Origin: an uncultured Lachnospiraceae bacterium
Lineage (GTDB): Bacteria; Bacillota; Clostridia; Lachnospirales; Lachnospiraceae
Direction of reading: 5' to 3'
NCBI GenBank assembly: GCA_910579645.1
Contig: CAJTVK010000052.1
Location: 1-28,479 of the forward strand
DNA: 28,479 nt
The translations under genes and the position numbers were made by a program. Below, one piece after another: positions 7,926 through 15,768 of the stretch. The notes under the pieces were generated by a model, which saw only the letters and a program-made list of their open reading frames with translations, was not told where the DNA came from and searched no databases. Within the stretch, counting starts at the first letter, position 1, and each line of letters opens with the position of its first letter.

Positions 7926-7943
7926 TTTTGTTCGCAAACAAAA
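7926..7943. promoter_or_regulatory. Palindrome, candidate operator of the R-M operon
   Basis: A perfect inverted repeat, TTTTGTT-CGCA-AACAAAA, 21 bp upstream of the methyltransferase -35. The heptamer GTTCGCA inside it (7930-7936) occurs in inverted orientation as TGCGAAC at 7854-7860 in the leader, so the promoter lies between the two copies. It starts 3 bp after the yyaL-like stop, but no T-run follows on the minus strand, so it is a poor terminator. Confidence 0.4.
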
Positions 7944-7946
7944 TAT

Positions 7947-10073
7947 TTAAAGGGCATGACAGGGAATTTGATTGGACGGCGGCAGGCAGGCATGATCCCT
8001 GCATACATAATAGGTGGTCTTTCCGTTGATTGCTTTGTATTCTTCCGTTTCCTTCCGCAGAATCTGCACGTCCGCATACAGCGGCAGCATACGCATAATA
8101 TCTCCTGCCCCTTGACTGTCTCCGCTTTCCGGATGTCCGCGCCGTCCTTCTTTACCATCTGTCCCCGTTTCCCCTGACGGTGCCGCCGCTTCGGGAATGA
8201 CTACCATTATTTTCTGCGGCGGATAGGAATGCATCAGTAAAGCAAGAAGGAACATCGTATGACCCGCCGGATAATCTGCCGCCTCCCGGGACAAAAACGC
8301 AAGCTGCCGTTCCGCCAGCTTTTCATACTCTTCTTTCTCCGTAAGCCGGCACAGCTGCACAAGGCAATATGCCATAACCGCATTTCCGCTGGGCAATGCA
8401 CCGTCGTAAGTTTCCTTTGGCCGCATAATCAGCCCTTCATTTTCTGCTCCGTACAGAAAATATCCGCCCTGTTCCCCATCCGCAAACTGCCTTTGGGCTT
8501 CCCTGCATATCCGTTCCGCCCGTTCCAAATAGTCCGCCTTTCCTACGGCTCCGTAAAGTCCAAGCAATGCCGCACAATAATAGGCATAGTCATCCAGGAA
8601 ACCTTTCACGGAATGCGCCTGCCCCCGGCATCCCGCGTAAAGAATCTCCCCGCTCACAAGGCGGTTCTCAATGAATTGCTGCGCACGCTCGGCAGCCGAC
8701 AGATATTTTTCTTCCCCCGTGACACGGTAAAGCACGGACAGCGCACCTATCATCAGGGAATTCCAAGCCGTCAGCACTTTATCGTCCAGATGCAGACTGC
8801 AGCGGGATTTACGGTATGCATACAGCAATTCCCTTTCCTCCTCAAACCGCTCCGAAATGCTTCCGCCATGAAGAAGATTGGGAATATTCCTGCCCTCAAA
8901 ATTTCCCTCCTCCGTCATCCCAAAGCAGCCGCAGAACCGTCTTCCCCTCTCTTCCCCCAGAACCCGGCATATTTCCCGGTAACTCCAGACATAGAACCGT
9001 CCCTCTTCCCCTTCGCTGTCTGCGTCCTGTGCGGAATAAAATTCCCCGTGCTTTCCCGTCATCTCCCGAAAAACATAAGCCGCCGTTTTTTCCGCCGTAT
9101 CCAGAAAATCATCGTTGCCGAACACTTTATAGGCCGCCGCATATGCCAGAATCAGCAGTGCATTGTCATACAGCATTTTCTCAAAGTGCGGCACAAGATA
9201 ATACCGATCCGTAGAATATCTGGAAAATCCAAACCCGATATGGTCAAAAATGCCGCCCCGTCTCATCTGCTCCAAGGTAATCCGCACTTGTTCCAAAGCG
9301 GCTTCTTTTCCGCTCTTCCCTTCCCCACGCGGAGCATAACCGTTTCTTCCCTCTTTTGATCCTTTCCGGAACAGCTCCCATACTCTCTGTCTTTTTTCGG
9401 AATATCCTACCTGTGAATACAGCAGCAGGAAAAGAAGATTATGGGGAGTGGGAAATTTGGGAGCGGAGCCGAACCCCCCATAGAGCCTGTCAAAGCTTCC
9501 CGCAAAAGTTTCCGCCGCCCGTTCCGGCAGGCTGCCGTCCGGCTCTTCTTTCGCGCTCCCGCCTGAAATCATGCCGGAAACTTTCATTTCCGAAAGAATC
9601 GCCTCGGCAGACCGAATCAATTCCTCTCTGCCGTTTTTCCATCTGTCCGCCGCCGTCCGCAGCAAATCACAAAGCCCTGTCATGCCATGCCGCGAAACCG
9701 GCGGAAAATAGGTTCCTGCAAAAAAAGGCTTCCTGTCCGGTGTCAGCAGAATACTCAGCGGCCATCCGCCGCTTCCTGTCAGTGCCTGACAGACAGACAT
9801 ATATACACTGTCCACATCCGGACGTTCCTCCCGATCCACCTTTACCGACACAAAATGCCGGTTCAGAATTTCCGCGATATCCCTGTTCTCAAAGCTTTCC
9901 CTTTCCATTACATGGCACCAATGGCAGGTGCTGTACCCGATGCTTAAGAAAACCGGCTTGTCCTCCCGCACCGCTTTTTCAAATGCCTCTTCCCCCCAAG
10001 GATACCAATCCACCGGATTCTCCGCGTGCTGCAAAAGATAGGGGCTGCTTTGCCCCGTCAGATGATTGCCCAT
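7947..10073 (-). CDS. yyaL: YyaL/SSP411-type thioredoxin-domain protein (DUF255)
   Basis: A 708-residue cytosolic protein of the YyaL/spermatogenesis-associated protein 20 family. Residues 1-170 are a thioredoxin-like DUF255 domain: SPYLLQHAENPVDWYPW at the start, the motif CHWCHVM with Cys50 and Cys53, and GGWPLSILLTPDRKPFFAGTYFPP. The remainder resembles an (alpha/alpha)6-barrel of glycosidase type (FDHIGFGFSRYSTDRYYLVPHFEKMLYDNALL, SAQDADSEGEEGRFYVW, LDDKVLTAWNSLM). The biochemical role of the family is not settled. Low-complexity insertions (GSKEGRNGYAPRGEGKSGKE, and a Gly/Glu-rich stretch about 70 residues from the end) are lineage padding. AAAGGA lies about 9 bases before the ATG. It probably has its own promoter and does not belong to the R-M island. 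Confidence 0.93.
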   Translation of the reverse strand: MGNHLTGQSSPYLLQHAENPVDWYPWGEEAFEKAVREDKPVFLSIGYSTCHWCHVMERESFENRDIAEILNRHFVSVKVDREERPDVDSVYMSVCQALTGSGGWPLSILLTPDRKPFFAGTYFPPVSRHGMTGLCDLLRTAADRWKNGREELIRSAEAILSEMKVSGMISGGSAKEEPDGSLPERAAETFAGSFDRLYGGFGSAPKFPTPHNLLFLLLYSQVGYSEKRQRVWELFRKGSKEGRNGYAPRGEGKSGKEAALEQVRITLEQMRRGGIFDHIGFGFSRYSTDRYYLVPHFEKMLYDNALLILAYAAAYKVFGNDDFLDTAEKTAAYVFREMTGKHGEFYSAQDADSEGEEGRFYVWSYREICRVLGEERGRRFCGCFGMTEEGNFEGRNIPNLLHGGSISERFEEERELLYAYRKSRCSLHLDDKVLTAWNSLMIGALSVLYRVTGEEKYLSAAERAQQFIENRLVSGEILYAGCRGQAHSVKGFLDDYAYYCAALLGLYGAVGKADYLERAERICREAQRQFADGEQGGYFLYGAENEGLIMRPKETYDGALPSGNAVMAYCLVQLCRLTEKEEYEKLAERQLAFLSREAADYPAGHTMFLLALLMHSYPPQKIMVVIPEAAAPSGETGTDGKEGRRGHPESGDSQGAGDIMRMLPLYADVQILRKETEEYKAINGKTTYYVCRDHACLPPSNQIPCHAL

Positions 10074-10203
10074 ACATTCCGTTCCTTTCCTGCTGTCTGC
10101 CGTTCTGGCCTATGCCGTGGAATTTTCCGGCAAGATATCCGCAGCAGCCCTGAAATTTTATTCTTTCACTTATATTTTTGTTTTATCAGTATTCTTTTGC
10201 TTA

Positions 10204-10231
10204 TTTATATTCTTTCTTATATTCTTTGCAA
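10204..10231 (-). promoter_or_regulatory. Possible promoter of the yyaL-like gene
   Basis: Minus strand: TTGCAA (10226-10231), 16-bp spacer, TATAAA (10204-10209), inside the AT-rich 169-bp gap after the MFS gene. I see no clear terminator for the MFS gene in this gap, so read-through is possible. Confidence 0.4.
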
Positions 10232-10242
10232 TCATCTGTAAT

Positions 10243-11448
10243 TTATCCCTCTGTTGTCTCCTTCCCGGAATTCTTTTGAAAACTTCTCAGCAGGACAATC
10301 CCGGCCACCAGCAAAACCGGAAAAACAATCCCTGCCAAAATTCCTTTCTTCAAGTCCTCCGACAGGATGCCCGAGACATAACCTACCAGCGTAGGCCCGC
10401 CGGAACAGCCCAAGTCCCCCGCCAATGCCAACAGCGCAAACATCGCCGTCCCGCCGTTGCGGACGGACGCGGCCGCCTTGCTGAAGCTTCCCGGCCACAT
10501 AATCCCCACGGACAGACCGCACACCGCACAGCCCGCCAAAGAGAGAACCGGAGACGGGGACAGGGAAATACATAAATAAGATGCCACACAGAGCAGGCCG
10601 CTCCCTATCATAAACTTGTCCAAATCCATCCGGTCGCCGAATTTCCCGTAAAACGCCCGTGCACTTCCCATAAGCACGGCAAAGGCCATGGGTCCTGCCA
10701 AGTCGCCTGCTGCCTTACTTACGCCCAGCCCTTTTTCCGCAAAAGTGGAAGCCCACTGGCTGACAGACTGCTCGCTTGCCCCCGCGCATACCATCAGAAG
10801 CATCAGCACCCAGAAAACTTTGTTTCCGCATAATTCCGGCATGGACATTCCCTTTTCCCCCTCTTCCACCAACGGGGCTATCGGTGCTTGGGCGAACAAA
10901 AGGCTATTGACTGCCGGCACGGCCACCCAGATGCAAGTCAGTATTTTCCAGTTGTCTATGCCGAATAGTTTAAAGAACAGCGTTGAAAGCAGGACGACTC
11001 CTACATGCCCCCAGCAGTAGAAGGAGTGAAGAAGGCTCATGGCTTTTTCTTTATGCTCCGTGGGGCAGCTTTCCATAATCGGGCTGATCAATACTTCTAT
11101 CAGGCCGCCGCCTATGGCGTATACCGTGACGGAAACCAAAAGCCCGGCATAAGCGTCCGGCAGCAGGCCCGGCAGCACTGCCAGTCCGAGCAGACCGGCT
11201 GCCGAGAAAATGTGGGCTATAAGAATGGACGCACGGTATCCGATTTTGTCCACAAATCCGGCGGACAGAAAGTCTACCAGAAGCTGTATGCCGAAGTTAA
11301 CGGTAATCAGCATTGTAATGCGGCTTAGGGGGATGTGATATGTCCTTTCGAAGGTGAGGAAGAGCAGGGGGACGAAATTGTTGACAATGGCTTGCACTAT
11401 GTAGCCTATGAAACAGGCGTATATGGTTTTTCGGTATTGGGCATTCAT
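10243..11448 (-). CDS. MFS transporter
   Basis: A 401-residue integral membrane protein with about 12 hydrophobic segments and the overall pattern of the major facilitator superfamily. It has an N-terminal pore helix IYACFIGYIVQAIVNNFVPLLF, a loop between helices 2 and 3 at DFLSAGFVDKIGYRAS, and the repeat of that layout after the central loop (YGKFGDRMDLDKFMIGSG). It resembles sugar-porter-like bacterial MFS proteins, but no residue I can see fixes the substrate. It follows the sugar cassette downstream of a strong hairpin and has its own promoter, so it may be independent; import of the cassette's sugar is a possibility only. AAAGGAG lies 6 bases before the start codon. Confidence 0.9.
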   Translation of the reverse strand: MNAQYRKTIYACFIGYIVQAIVNNFVPLLFLTFERTYHIPLSRITMLITVNFGIQLLVDFLSAGFVDKIGYRASILIAHIFSAAGLLGLAVLPGLLPDAYAGLLVSVTVYAIGGGLIEVLISPIMESCPTEHKEKAMSLLHSFYCWGHVGVVLLSTLFFKLFGIDNWKILTCIWVAVPAVNSLLFAQAPIAPLVEEGEKGMSMPELCGNKVFWVLMLLMVCAGASEQSVSQWASTFAEKGLGVSKAAGDLAGPMAFAVLMGSARAFYGKFGDRMDLDKFMIGSGLLCVASYLCISLSPSPVLSLAGCAVCGLSVGIMWPGSFSKAAASVRNGGTAMFALLALAGDLGCSGGPTLVGYVSGILSEDLKKGILAGIVFPVLLVAGIVLLRSFQKNSGKETTEG

Positions 11449-11499
11449 GTAGGACTCCTTTCTTGGCAGCCTTGTCTGATGACAGGGTGCAATTATTTT

Positions 11500-11527
11500 A
11501 TTATAGCATTATTTGTGGTTTATGCAA
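11500..11527 (-). promoter_or_regulatory. Promoter of the MFS gene
   Basis: Minus strand: -35 TTGCAT (11522-11527), 16-bp spacer, perfect -10 TATAAT (11500-11505), about 50 bp before the start codon. The rest of the 339-bp gap 11449-11787 holds the 27-bp-stem hairpin and otherwise nothing I can recognise. Confidence 0.6.
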
Positions 11528-11705
11528 TTGGGGATTTTCATATGTTATGGAAATGGATTTTCATGGTTGCATATTGGTCGTATGGCAGAGTTATTATGGG
11601 GGAGCGGACGCGCCGGAAAGAATCCGTCAGAAGAAGAACCGGAAAGGTTTTATCATGGTTTTGCTTTTTGCGGAAAAAGTACTGATTGGAAAATCATCGC
11701 CTATA

Positions 11706-11764
11706 GATAAATAATAATACACTAAGGCACTGTATTTCAGTGTCTTAGTGTATTATTATTTATC
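11706..11764. terminator. Long bidirectional terminator hairpin after xylB
   Basis: Two 27-nt arms (11706-11732 and 11738-11764) pair along their whole length with a single G-U-type position and a 5-nt loop TATTT. The outer half of the stem is A/T only, so each strand presents an A-run before and a U-rich arm after the GC-containing core. It begins 24 bp after the xylulokinase stop and should end that transcript. Much longer than a usual intrinsic terminator. Confidence 0.75.
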
Positions 11765-11787
11765 CGTCCTTCTATTGTTTCTCCGGC

Positions 11788-13254
11788 TTACAGCTGCCGG
11801 AACAGTTCTTTCACTGTGGGGTAAATCTTTGCAAATTTCCGGTATTTTTCTTCATATTTTGCCGCCAGTTCCGGTTCCGGCTCAATGGTGTCTATGATTT
11901 TTACCAGTTTTCCGGCCGCTTCTTCCACGGATGCATACTCCCCACAGCCTACTGCCGCCAGCATGGCGCCTCCGTATCCCGGTCCTTCTTCGCTCTCGAT
12001 ACGGTCGATTTTTATGTTCAGCACATTGGCAATGATTTTCCGCCAAAGCGGGCTTTTTGCCCCTCCGCCGCATATCTTGGATCGTTCAATATGAATCCCC
12101 AGGGAGCGTGCCACTTCAAAGGAATCACGGATGGCAAAAGCTACGCCCTCCAGCACTGCCTGCGTCATATCCGCCCGTGTGCTGTCCATGGTCAGTCCGA
12201 TAAAGGTTCCTCTGGCATACGGGTCGTTCAGCGGTGAACGTTCCCCCATGAGATACGGCAGGAAATACACGGTATTCTCACCCAGTCCGTGAATGTCCTC
12301 CTGTTCCTTTCCGTAATCCGACGTGCCGACAATATCCTCCATCCACCATTTATTGCAGGAAGCCGCGCTCAGCATGCATCCCATCAGATGATAATGGCCG
12401 TCGGCATGGTCAAATGCATGCAGTGCATTGTTGCCGTCCACTCCGAACTTATCGCTGGAAATAAAAATCGTTCCGGAAGTTCCGAGGGAAATGTTGCACC
12501 TGCCGTCTCCTACCGTCCCGGTTCCCACCGCCGCCGCCGCATTGTCCCCGGCTCCGGCAATTACTTTCACGCTCTCCGGCAGTCCGGTCAGCGCTGCTAT
12601 TTCCGGCTTTAGAGTCCCGACTACATCCGCACTCTCATATATCTCTGCCAGCTGTTCCCTTGCCACGCCGCAGATTTCCATCATTTCCTCCGACCAGCGC
12701 TTATGCTCCACATCAAACAGCAGCATGCCGGAAGCGTCGGACACATCCGTGCAGAAGGTGCCGGACAGCCGATAGGCAATGTAATCTTTTGGCAGCATTA
12801 TCTTCCTGATCTTGGCAAAATTCTCCGGTTCGTTTTCCTTCACCCAAAGTATCTTCGGGGCCGTAAACCCGGCAAAAGCAATATTCGCCGTATATTTGGA
12901 CAAATTCTCCTTCCCGATTACCTGGTTGAGATAATCCGTCTCTTTCGTCGTTCTGCCGTCATTCCACAGAATGGCCGGGCGGATGACCTCATCCTTCTCG
13001 TCCAGGATGACCAGCCCGTGCATCTGTCCGCCGAAGCCGATGCCTGCCACCTGAGATTTATCGCAGTCCGCCGTCAGTTCCTTCAGCCCTTCCGTCACCG
13101 CTTCCCACCAATCCTCAGGATTCTGTTCCGACCATCCCGGATGAGGGAAACAGAGCGGATACTCCTTCGAAACTACCTTCTCAATCTTTCCGTCTGCCGC
13201 CATCAGCAGCAGCTTCACGGCAGACGTCCCCAAATCCACACCTATATATAACAT
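11788..13254 (-). CDS. xylB: Xylulokinase (FGGY family)
   Basis: Phosphorylates a ketopentose, typically D-xylulose to D-xylulose-5-phosphate, feeding the pentose phosphate pathway. The 488-residue FGGY kinase starts with the phosphate-binding motif GVDLGTSAVK (catalytic-site Asp7), has the substrate-site GQMHG (77-80), WNDGR (97-101) and the catalytic-base segment GAGDNAAAA with Asp237, and ends with the FGGY-type GGGAKSPLWRKIIANVL signature. These features match the XylB subgroup better than glycerol or fuculose kinases. An upstream in-frame ATG would overlap the isomerase gene; ATG 13252-13254 has GGGAAAGG upstream and begins at the conserved motif. It is the last gene of the three-gene sugar cassette, 16 bp after the isomerase. 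Confidence 0.92.
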   Translation of the reverse strand: MLYIGVDLGTSAVKLLLMAADGKIEKVVSKEYPLCFPHPGWSEQNPEDWWEAVTEGLKELTADCDKSQVAGIGFGGQMHGLVILDEKDEVIRPAILWNDGRTTKETDYLNQVIGKENLSKYTANIAFAGFTAPKILWVKENEPENFAKIRKIMLPKDYIAYRLSGTFCTDVSDASGMLLFDVEHKRWSEEMMEICGVAREQLAEIYESADVVGTLKPEIAALTGLPESVKVIAGAGDNAAAAVGTGTVGDGRCNISLGTSGTIFISSDKFGVDGNNALHAFDHADGHYHLMGCMLSAASCNKWWMEDIVGTSDYGKEQEDIHGLGENTVYFLPYLMGERSPLNDPYARGTFIGLTMDSTRADMTQAVLEGVAFAIRDSFEVARSLGIHIERSKICGGGAKSPLWRKIIANVLNIKIDRIESEEGPGYGGAMLAAVGCGEYASVEEAAGKLVKIIDTIEPEPELAAKYEEKYRKFAKIYPTVKELFRQL

Positions 13255-13270
13255 ATTCCGCGCCTTTCCC

Positions 13271-14758
13271 TTATGCAAACGGATTTTCCGTCGGATACCT
13301 TACGCCCTTGGGCTGGTTATATCCGATTTCATCTGTCGGCACGCCGATATATTTGAAAATTTCATAAAGAGCCTTTCCGAAATGGCCGAAAGCAACCGCG
13401 CCATGGTGAGGGTAATTTCCTTCAATCAATACATGACGGTAGAAACGTCCCATTTCCGGAATGGCAAAAATGCCGATGCCGCCGAAGGATTTTGTGGCAA
13501 CCGGAAGCACTTCGCCCTGTGCGATATAAGCACGCAGTTTACAGTCTGCCGTGGATTGCAGACGGTAAAACGTAATGTCGCCGGGTACGATATCCCCTTC
13601 CAAGGTTCCCTGCGTCACTTCTTCCGGCAGGTTCCTCGCCATGATCATCTGGTATTTCATGGAGCATGCCGCCAATTTTCTGGAACAGGTATTTCCGCAG
13701 TGGAAGCCCATGAACGTGTCTTTATGCGTATATTCGAATTTTCCTTTGATGCTTTCCTCATACATGTCTGCCGGCACGGAATTGTTGATATCCAGAAGCG
13801 TCACCGCATCCTGGCTTACGCAGGCACCGATAAACTCACTGAGTGCACCGTAAATATCCACTTCGCAGGATACCGGAATCCCTCTTCCCGTCAGACGGCT
13901 GTTGACATAGCAAGGGACGAAGCCGAACTGTGTCTGGAAGGCAGGCCAGCATTTTCCTGCAATGGCCACATATTTCCGATAACCCTTATGCTCGTCAATC
14001 CAGTCAAGAAGGGTCAGTTCATACTGTGCCAGCTTCGGCAGAATCTCCGGTTTCATGTTGCCCTCGCCCAATTCGGATTCCATATCCTTTACCACCTCCG
14101 GAATGCGGGGGTCATTGTCATGCTTGTGAAAAGCTTCAAACAAATCCAGTTCCGAATTTTCCTCGATTTCCACGCCCAGATTATAAAGCTGCTTAATGGG
14201 CGCATTGCACGCCAAGAAATTCAGCGGCCTGGGACCGAAGGAAATAATCTTCAGATCGGACAGCCCTACAATGCCTCTTGCCACAGGAAGGAATTCATGA
14301 ATCATATCCGCGCATTCCTCCGCCGTCCCCACCGGATATTCCGGAATATAGGCTTTGATATTGCGCAGCTTCAGATTATAGCTTGCATTCAGCATGCCAC
14401 AGTAAGCATCCCCTCTGCCGCCTACCAGATTGTCGCCGCTTTCTTCCGCAGCCGCCACGAACATTGCCGGACCGTCAAAATGCTTTGCCAACAAAGTCTC
14501 CGATATTTCCGGACCGAAGTTGCCCAGATAAACCACGATTGCATTGCAGCCCGCTTTCTTCACATCCTCCAAGGCCTGTACCATATGGATTTCGCTTTCC
14601 ACGATGCAGACCGGGCACTCATAAATATCCTCCGTCCCGTATTTGTCTTCATATGCCTTTATCAGGGCTTTCCTTCTGTTCACCGACAGACTCTCCGGAA
14701 AACAGTCGCGGCTCACTGCCACCACGCCGACTTTTACCTTCGGTAAATTTTCAAACAT
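13271..14758 (-). CDS. L-fucose/L-arabinose isomerase family protein
   Basis: A 495-residue aldose-ketose isomerase of the FucI/AraA superfamily. Candidate Mn2+ ligands are Glu299 (CEVDIYGAL), Asp323 (LLDINNS) and His451/452 (NYPHHGAVAFG). The 24-residue spacing between Glu and Asp equals that of E. coli FucI (E337/D361). It is shorter than FucI (about 590 residues) and lacks most of its N-terminal domain, so it belongs to the broader 'fucose isomerase-like' group. Substrate cannot be read. The downstream xylulokinase implies that the product is D-xylulose or another ketopentose, which makes D-lyxose, D-xylose, D-arabinose or similar aldoses candidates. AGGAGG lies 8 bases before the ATG. Confidence 0.88.
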   Translation of the reverse strand: MFENLPKVKVGVVAVSRDCFPESLSVNRRKALIKAYEDKYGTEDIYECPVCIVESEIHMVQALEDVKKAGCNAIVVYLGNFGPEISETLLAKHFDGPAMFVAAAEESGDNLVGGRGDAYCGMLNASYNLKLRNIKAYIPEYPVGTAEECADMIHEFLPVARGIVGLSDLKIISFGPRPLNFLACNAPIKQLYNLGVEIEENSELDLFEAFHKHDNDPRIPEVVKDMESELGEGNMKPEILPKLAQYELTLLDWIDEHKGYRKYVAIAGKCWPAFQTQFGFVPCYVNSRLTGRGIPVSCEVDIYGALSEFIGACVSQDAVTLLDINNSVPADMYEESIKGKFEYTHKDTFMGFHCGNTCSRKLAACSMKYQMIMARNLPEEVTQGTLEGDIVPGDITFYRLQSTADCKLRAYIAQGEVLPVATKSFGGIGIFAIPEMGRFYRHVLIEGNYPHHGAVAFGHFGKALYEIFKYIGVPTDEIGYNQPKGVRYPTENPFA

Positions 14759-14856
14759 ACCATAATCCTCCTTCTTATATGCATAACTTTACTTTTCACT
14801 CAATGCCATTAACTTAAACCGTAATCCGCGCCAGAAATGACGTTCTTACCCAAACT
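14759..14856. repeat. Spacer with a short direct repeat of a gene 3' end
   Basis: AACTTAAACCGTAAT (14811-14825) recurs as AACTTTAAACCGTAAT (14853-14868), 42 bp apart; the second copy contains the stop codon of the DUF4867 gene. This looks like a remnant of a small duplication. Nothing else is recognisable apart from the isomerase ribosome binding site. Confidence 0.5.
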
Positions 14857-15489
14857 TTAAACCGTAATATTTTCGCCTTTTATTCCGATATAGGCTCCGG
14901 CAATCCCGGCTTCCGCATGGGCAATCAGCCATTTATTTTTTGCCGTCAGCAATTTGTCTTCCGGCAGGCTCCCTCTTTCTTCCGTCAGGTCCTCATTGGT
15001 TCCTTTCGGCAGAATAACCACATTGCGGAACGGCTTCCCTTCCACGCTGCAGGGTGCATAATGAAGCGTAGTGGCATACATCTCATATACCGTCCCCTTC
15101 GGCACAAGAAATGCCTCTGCTTTCACGGAATCATAGGAAAAATTCCCTCCATCCTCCGACACTTCCACATCCTGCTGCTTTCCCAACAGCAGAATCAAAT
15201 CCGACGCCGCCACGCCAAACTCCGAACAGCGGTGATATTCCACGGCATTCATTTTATTGTTTGTTCCGTTGCAGTAACCCATCTGCATATCCAGTTCCCC
15301 AAAAAAACTGTTTTTCACTGCTTTTGCCACAGGCAGCTTCTCTAACGCGTCAATGGAGGGATAATATACCACCGCATCCTCCGGTGCCTCCGTTTCCTGC
15401 ATGGCTTCCACCAGCCCGGAAGCATCCACACCGGCAATCACCCGCCCATACGCCTTAAATGAATCGTCATGCACTGATTGAATCGTCAC
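14857..15489 (-). CDS. DUF4867 cupin-like protein of the sugar cassette
   Basis: A cytosolic protein of about 210 residues that I assign to DUF4867, of unknown function. Its opening (TIQSVHDDSFKAYGRVI) resembles the start of ureidoglycolate lyase AllA ('...F.AYGDVI'). The middle EYHRCSEFGVAASDLILLLG and the later TTLHYAP place Glu/His residues where a cupin-type metal or substrate site would be. A sugar-handling cupin, such as a mutarotase or isomerase, fits the operon, but I cannot prove it. Start choice is uncertain: GTG 15487-15489 has AGGAGG 11 bases upstream, whereas TTG 15496-15498 would be only 2 bases from it. First gene of the cassette. Confidence 0.78.
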   Translation of the reverse strand: MTIQSVHDDSFKAYGRVIAGVDASGLVEAMQETEAPEDAVVYYPSIDALEKLPVAKAVKNSFFGELDMQMGYCNGTNNKMNAVEYHRCSEFGVAASDLILLLGKQQDVEVSEDGGNFSYDSVKAEAFLVPKGTVYEMYATTLHYAPCSVEGKPFRNVVILPKGTNEDLTEERGSLPEDKLLTAKNKWLIAHAEAGIAGAYIGIKGENITV

Positions 15490-15548
15490 TTTCCTCAACG
15501 CCTCCTATCCTTTTTGTTTCTGTCTCCTGATACCGTCCGTAAACCATA

Positions 15549-15635
15549 TCCGACAAAAATAACACCCATGTCGGAAATTTTTCCGGACATGTTCCGTCCC
15601 GCATCGGTTCCCTCCATGTTCCGTATCGGCGGAAC
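15549..15635 (-). promoter_or_regulatory. Structured leader of the sugar cassette
   Basis: Hairpin A (15567-15591) pairs CATGTC with GACATG around a GGAAA/TTTCC core. Hairpin B (15549-15575) pairs TCCGACA with TGTCGGA. They share 15567-15575, so only one can form at a time. A third 6-bp hairpin is at 15618-15635, and CATGTTCCGT occurs twice, 27 bp apart (15588 and 15615). Confidence 0.45.
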
Positions 15636-15663
15636 CCTTCACGGCTCAAAACCTTATATAAGT

Positions 15664-15692
15664 ATTATAGGCGTATTTCTTGCGCTTTTCTA
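15664..15692 (-). promoter_or_regulatory. Promoter of the sugar cassette
   Basis: Minus strand: -10 TATAAT (15664-15669), 17-bp spacer and a poor -35 TAGAAA (15687-15692), a pattern typical of activator-dependent promoters. The AraC-type gene ends about 75 bp upstream. The predicted leader is about 165 nt. Confidence 0.5.
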
Positions 15693-15768
15693 CCAAAAAC
15701 TTATCTTATATATAGCATTTTCTTGTCTTTTCTCTTATAAGCATTCAGAATCCGGCCTGCAGCCCGTC

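Noticed and set aside
7926..7943. Palindrome as terminator of the yyaL-like gene
   Set aside because: The stem is A/T-rich and weak, and on the minus strand it is followed by A-rich rather than T-rich sequence. An operator role fits better.
11335..11714. Plus-strand open frames overlapping the MFS gene start and its upstream gap
   Set aside because: They cover the MFS promoter and ribosome binding site and have no domain or initiation signal of their own.
13382..14746. 454-residue plus-strand open frame
   Set aside because: It lies antisense to the isomerase gene, whose motifs and ribosome binding site are clear. The translation has no recognisable domain and an His/Arg/Phe-rich shadow composition.
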